From an uncultured Holdemanella sp. (GTDB lineage Bacteria; Bacillota_I; Bacilli_A; Erysipelotrichales; Erysipelotrichaceae), in assembly GCA_900754615.1 (NCBI GenBank), contig CAAEDN010000072.1, positions 1 through 9,139 of the forward strand: 9,139 bases of DNA, written 5' to 3'. Shown here piece by piece: positions 6,753 to 9,139 of this stretch (positions are counted from its first letter, which is position 1; each line of letters begins with the position of its first letter). A model generated the notes under the pieces. It did no database searches, was not told the DNA's origin, and was given only the letters and a program-made list of their open reading frames with translations. A program made the translations under genes and the position numbers.

Positions 6753-6935
6753 ATGTCTTCTTGGGATAAGCTGTTAAAAAGATTTCTAGAATTGGATTAT
6801 GATATTCGTTTTGAAGAGATAGTTAAAGTAATGAAAGAATATGGGTATGAGATTAAACAATCAGTTACTCATTTGTAAAACCTGGATGCAAGACATAAAC
6901 CCATAAAAAAGTGATAGAAGAGGAGATGAAGGAAT
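6753..6935 (+). pseudogene. hicA: Broken HicA-family toxin gene
   Basis: The ATG at 6753 has a strong SD (GGAGGTG, 6741-6747). The open frame gives 41 residues (MSSWDKLLKRFLELD...YGYEIKQSVTHL) and stops at 6876-6878. This resembles the N-terminal half of HicA-type mRNA interferases that begin MSSWxKLLKR and contain RFxEhxKVhxxYGY. The missing half is found in other frames: FVKPGCKT at 6872-6895 in the +2 frame, then HKPIKKVIEEEMKE from 6894 back in the original frame. One lost T at 6872-6874 (CATTTG from CATTTTG) would join the first two pieces. Compared from memory with intact relatives, a few codons also seem lost around the PK-HKPIKK part. As it stands the protein lacks most of the dsRNA-binding-like fold and should not be an active RNase. 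An in-frame extension back to 6657 runs through the promoter and is not real. Confidence 0.7.
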
Positions 6936-7310
6936 ATGAATCAAGAACTCAAATACTACATGAATCTATCGTATCGTATGGAAATTGTTGAAGATAAAGA
7001 TGAAGGAGGATATGTATTATCTTATCCAGATCTTCCTGGATGTATGACATGTTCAGATTCATTAGATGACTTGTTAGAACTTGCCAAAGACGCAAAAGAA
7101 ACATGGATTTCAGGTATGTTGGAAGATGGAAAAGAGATTCCGCTTCCTAGTGATCTACAATCGTATTCAGGACAATTTAAATTAAGAATACCTAAAAGTC
7201 TTCATAGATCCTTATCTATACATGCTAAAGAAGAGGGCATCAGTATGAATCAATATTGTTTGTATCTTCTCGCAAAAAATGATGCGGAATATAAAAAAGA
7301 AAGACGTTGA
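6936..7310 (+). CDS. hicB: HicB-family antitoxin with ribbon-helix-helix DNA-binding domain
   Basis: 124 residues, intact. The N-terminal HicB domain (about 11-72) has the typical GGYVLSYPDLPGCMTC (24-39), then the helix DSLDDLLELAKDAKETW and EDGKEIPLPSD. Residues about 79-115 (FKLRIPKSLHRSL, then EEGISMNQYCLYLL) form a ribbon-helix-helix of the Arc/MetJ type that binds operator DNA. In intact pairs HicB blocks the HicA RNase and represses its own operon. The ATG at 6936 is preceded by GAGGAG about eleven bases upstream, inside the remnant of hicA. With hicA broken this is an orphan antitoxin: it may only regulate its own promoter, protect against HicA from elsewhere, or be decaying next. Confidence 0.9.
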   Translation: MNQELKYYMNLSYRMEIVEDKDEGGYVLSYPDLPGCMTCSDSLDDLLELAKDAKETWISGMLEDGKEIPLPSDLQSYSGQFKLRIPKSLHRSLSIHAKEEGISMNQYCLYLLAKNDAEYKKERR

Positions 7311-7321
7311 TTGTCTTTCTT
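7297..7321. terminator. Convergent terminator between hicB and minus-strand remnants
   Basis: AAGAAAGAC (7297-7305) and GTCTTTCTT (7313-7321) form a perfect 9-bp stem with a 7-base loop around the hicB stop codon. On the minus strand it is followed by more T (TTTTAT), a good terminator for transcripts coming from the right. On the plus strand the T-run is only the stem's own TCTTTCTT, so termination of hicB would be weaker. Confidence 0.65.
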
Positions 7322-7492
7322 AGATATAATGGATTTCAACTCCACCAAAATGAATACGCCCTGTGATATTTAATGTAGGATAGCCACTAGATGATGGCTG
7401 TCCTTTTTCACCAAAACTAGAAAAAATATTGATGATGGAATTTGTTGAGTATTCTACATTTTTGTATCGTCTGTATCAAAGTAGAATTCATG
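7320..7492 (-). pseudogene. C-terminal remnant of a LiaF/YvqF-like cell-envelope protein
   Basis: A minus-strand frame of 51 residues (7475-7320) ends in a TAA at 7322-7320 and has no start codon or SD. It includes NIFSSFGEKGQPSSSGYPTL and then NITGRIHFGGVEIHYI. A closing short beta-rich repeat of the 'xxxFGGVEI' type is typical of the C-terminal domain of LiaF/YvqF-like proteins that sense cell-wall antibiotics; this is family resemblance from memory. The frame is closed upstream by a TGA at 7478-7476. Another frame continues as HEFYFDTDDTK to about 7492 and joins the first if one A is restored in the A-run opposite 7459-7463. The remnant is then lost, so most of the gene is gone. It ends nine bases from the stop codon of the convergent hicB. 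Confidence 0.5.
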
Positions 7493-7825
7493 ATTTTTTT
7501 AGGTATCATCAACATGTGTGGGTAGATATTAATCAAATTGTACCTGAATTATTCTTCTTAAAAGCTACCATTTAAGTACTCTTCCACATCCATAGATACA
7601 ATCCTTTTGTTTCCAAATAGTAATACATTATCATATAAAGAATCTAGTTCTGGTTTATATACTAACATCAATATTCTATAGACAATACTGTAAAATCTGG
7701 ATTGGATAAAATGAATTGATATATCCGATCTAAATTTGTTTCATCAATCACAGCATGAACGACCGTGAACGAAAATTAAGCCCAACATGGAATATATCTT
7801 CTCATTCTTACTGTATTCATTAAAT
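7323..7825. other. Stretch of about 500 bases without an intact gene
   Basis: Between hicB and the MFS gene no frame on either strand is long, starts with an SD and is protein-like throughout. The recognisable content is the two minus-strand remnants described separately, plus frames interrupted by stops between them (for example INIYPHMLMIPKKIM near 7500-7540). I see no tRNA, transposase, integrase or clear inverted-repeat ends. It looks like decayed coding DNA. Confidence 0.6.
7558..7775 (-). pseudogene. Fragments of an unidentified minus-strand gene
   Basis: Two short minus-strand frames meet. The first (7775-7668) encodes 35 residues beginning FSFTVVHAVIDETNLDRIYQ and ending in FTVLSIEY, with no start codon. 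It stops at TGA (7670-7668), which overlaps an ATG (7668-7666). That ATG opens a second frame of 36 residues (MLVYKPELDSLYDNVLLFGN, then RIVSMDVEEYLNGSF) ending at 7558. Amino-acid content is protein-like in both, suggesting one former gene split by a frameshift. I do not recognise the family. Neither piece has an SD, though an overlap of the TGATG type could allow reinitiation if the first were translated. Confidence 0.35.
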
Positions 7826-8998
7826 TCAATGGGTTTGTCTTTCTTTAGCTAATATAGAAGTTATAAATAATAGACTTAAACAAATAATTCCGCAACATAA
7901 AAATGTTGTAGAGAATCCATATATATCAGAAAAATGTCCAACCAATGGAGAAATAAGCATGCCTGTTATAGCAATCAATAAACTACGTAAAGAAAAAATC
8001 GTACCACGATTTGTATCTTCTATACTTTTTTGAAGACATGAATTGTATGAAATATTATTAATACTCATTAAACTTGCACAACAAACATAAAGTAGCCAGG
8101 ATAATAATATATGTCCTTGAATCATAGACATTATTATAAATAAAGTAACTATTATAAAAGGCAGTTTTCTAACACTAAAGTCATATCCTAGTTTTGAATT
8201 AATTTTTTGAGCACAAATTCCAAATACCGATTGTGAGAACATTACACAACTGAACATAAAACCAATTACATTTTCAGTGATGTTATGCGACTTTAGTAAT
8301 ACAGAATAATAATCCTCATAAGGAAGGAAGCATATTGCTAAAATTGCAGGTAACAGAATCAAATATATAACTTTGTAATTTAAAAAATCAAATCCACGAA
8401 AAAATCGAAAACACTCTTTAGGTTCTTTTATCTGATTGTTATTGAACATCCGTGTTTCTTTAAATATAAATATAAAAATAAAGCATATAATTTGTATAGC
8501 GATATCAAAGTAGAATACAGTAGCATAGCTATATCTAGCCAAAAAGCCACCAATTATACTAGACAATCCGATACTACAATAGAACAATATTTTATCGATG
8601 CCCATATAGTAATCCATTTTATCTGGACAACACTTTAAAATAGACTCACTAAAAATACAATCAGCAGTTCCGGATAAAAAAGCAAAAGATATTCCTCGTA
8701 TGATGGAAATCAATAATGAGGAGTTATATGAACGTGTAATAAGAGTAAAGATCAAAAAAACAATTAGTGAAAACTGCCCAATAAAAGCACATGTTTTCCT
8801 ACCATATTTATCAGAAAAAACACCACTTGGAATCTCAAAAATAAGTTTTGAAATTTGATAAACTGAAATGATAAATCCGATTTGTGTTAAAGATATGTTT
8901 TGTTGTTTAAGAAAAAGCGCATAAATAAAGCTTAATGGTGATAAATTAGTTAAAAAATCAAAGATTAAAAATAAATATATATTTCTTTTATACTCCAT
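7826..8998 (-). CDS. Major facilitator superfamily (MFS) transporter
   Basis: 390 residues with about twelve hydrophobic segments, just under the usual 400. The MFS signature A between helices 2 and 3 is present as GVFSDKYGRK, preceded by ISKLIFEIPS. A similar but weaker loop, PLVGHFSDIYGF, lies near the C-terminus. Such carriers exchange small solutes or drugs for protons across the inner membrane. This type, with FLKQQNISLTQIGFI near the start, is often annotated as a drug exporter, but nothing here fixes the substrate. The ATG at 8998 follows GGAGGG (9012-9007) by eight bases, a strong and well-placed SD. Codons are strikingly rich in ATA and TTT/TTA, more AT-rich than prfA or MATE, which suggests acquisition from elsewhere. 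Downstream are only gene remnants; no partner gene is visible. Confidence 0.88.
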   Translation of the reverse strand: MEYKRNIYLFLIFDFLTNLSPLSFIYALFLKQQNISLTQIGFIISVYQISKLIFEIPSGVFSDKYGRKTCAFIGQFSLIVFLIFTLITRSYNSSLLISIIRGISFAFLSGTADCIFSESILKCCPDKMDYYMGIDKILFYCSIGLSSIIGGFLARYSYATVFYFDIAIQIICFIFIFIFKETRMFNNNQIKEPKECFRFFRGFDFLNYKVIYLILLPAILAICFLPYEDYYSVLLKSHNITENVIGFMFSCVMFSQSVFGICAQKINSKLGYDFSVRKLPFIIVTLFIIMSMIQGHILLSWLLYVCCASLMSINNISYNSCLQKSIEDTNRGTIFSLRSLLIAITGMLISPLVGHFSDIYGFSTTFLCCGIICLSLLFITSILAKERQTH

Positions 8999-9074
8999 TT
9001 ACATTTCCCTCCAATAAATTTTTGTGAATAATTCTATTAAACCAACAATCATTCTATCCATGATTTTCATTATT

Positions 9075-9103
9075 GATATAATTAAAATATTTTCCACAAT
9101 CAA
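9075..9103 (-). promoter_or_regulatory. Possible promoter of the MFS gene
   Basis: On the minus strand TTGATT (9103-9098) and TATATC (9080-9075) are spaced by 17 bases; each matches four of six consensus positions. A 7-bp inverted repeat, TATTGAT (9071-9077) and ATCAATA (9099-9105), overlaps both boxes and could be an operator. The surroundings are so AT-rich that chance matches are likely. Confidence 0.3.
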
Positions 9104-9109
9104 TATTAT

Positions 9110-9139
9110 TTATACACGCTTTAGGTTCATATTACAAGA
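9110..9139 (-). CDS. Possible last codons of a gene entering from the right
   Basis: On the minus strand the window begins with an open frame of nine residues (SCNMNLKRV) closed by TAA at 9112-9110. It could be the end of a gene upstream of the MFS gene, but nine codons prove nothing and another frame could equally apply. Confidence 0.12.
   Translation of the reverse strand, partial: SCNMNLKRV

Noticed and set aside
1..9139. CRISPR array, tRNA, rRNA, transposase or integrase
   Set aside because: No regularly spaced repeats, cloverleaf features, rRNA motifs or recombinase motifs were seen on either strand.

Overview
The window looks like chromosomal DNA of a low-GC, anaerobic member of the Bacillota. 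Erysipelotrichia-like gut bacteria are my best guess, from the overall feel of the genes and not from any marker search. Supporting signs are AT-rich codons, strong GGAGG-type Shine-Dalgarno (SD) sequences, short intrinsic terminators, a rubredoxin-first ('reverse') rubrerythrin typical of anaerobes, and a methionine aminopeptidase with an N-terminal SEC-C zinc motif. TGA is used as a stop codon, so the genetic code is standard.

Layout. At the left edge (1-52) is the start of a minus-strand gene that leaves the window. It is followed by a two-way terminator (91-124) and a minus-strand membrane-anchored N-acetylglucosaminidase-type cell wall hydrolase (123-1517). A divergent intergenic region carries a good promoter for the plus-strand pair prfA (release factor 1) and prmC (methylase of the release-factor GGQ glutamine), which overlap by one base. 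Next come reverse rubrerythrin with its own promoter region and terminator, SEC-C methionine aminopeptidase with its terminator, and a MATE efflux transporter with a terminator nearly identical to the one in front of it. This left and central part is ordinary core genome.

From about 6650 the character changes. There is a HicA/HicB toxin-antitoxin locus whose toxin gene is broken by frameshifts while the antitoxin gene is intact. It is driven by a perfect consensus promoter whose 17-base spacing depends on a 12-bp tandem duplication. Then follow about 500 bases of decayed minus-strand coding sequence (7320-7825), including a recognisable C-terminal piece of what looks like a LiaF/YvqF-type cell-envelope protein. 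The region ends with a very AT-rich minus-strand MFS transporter (7826-8998) and its upstream region. This right-hand part reads as a small accessory or decaying region.

Functional links. prfA and prmC form a true functional pair: PrmC methylates the release factor made by the gene before it. The other genes are neighbours without an evident shared pathway. I do not see a new multi-gene system. The most interesting signals are the hicA promoter architecture, the orphaned antitoxin, the paired terminators around the MATE gene, and the gene remnants.
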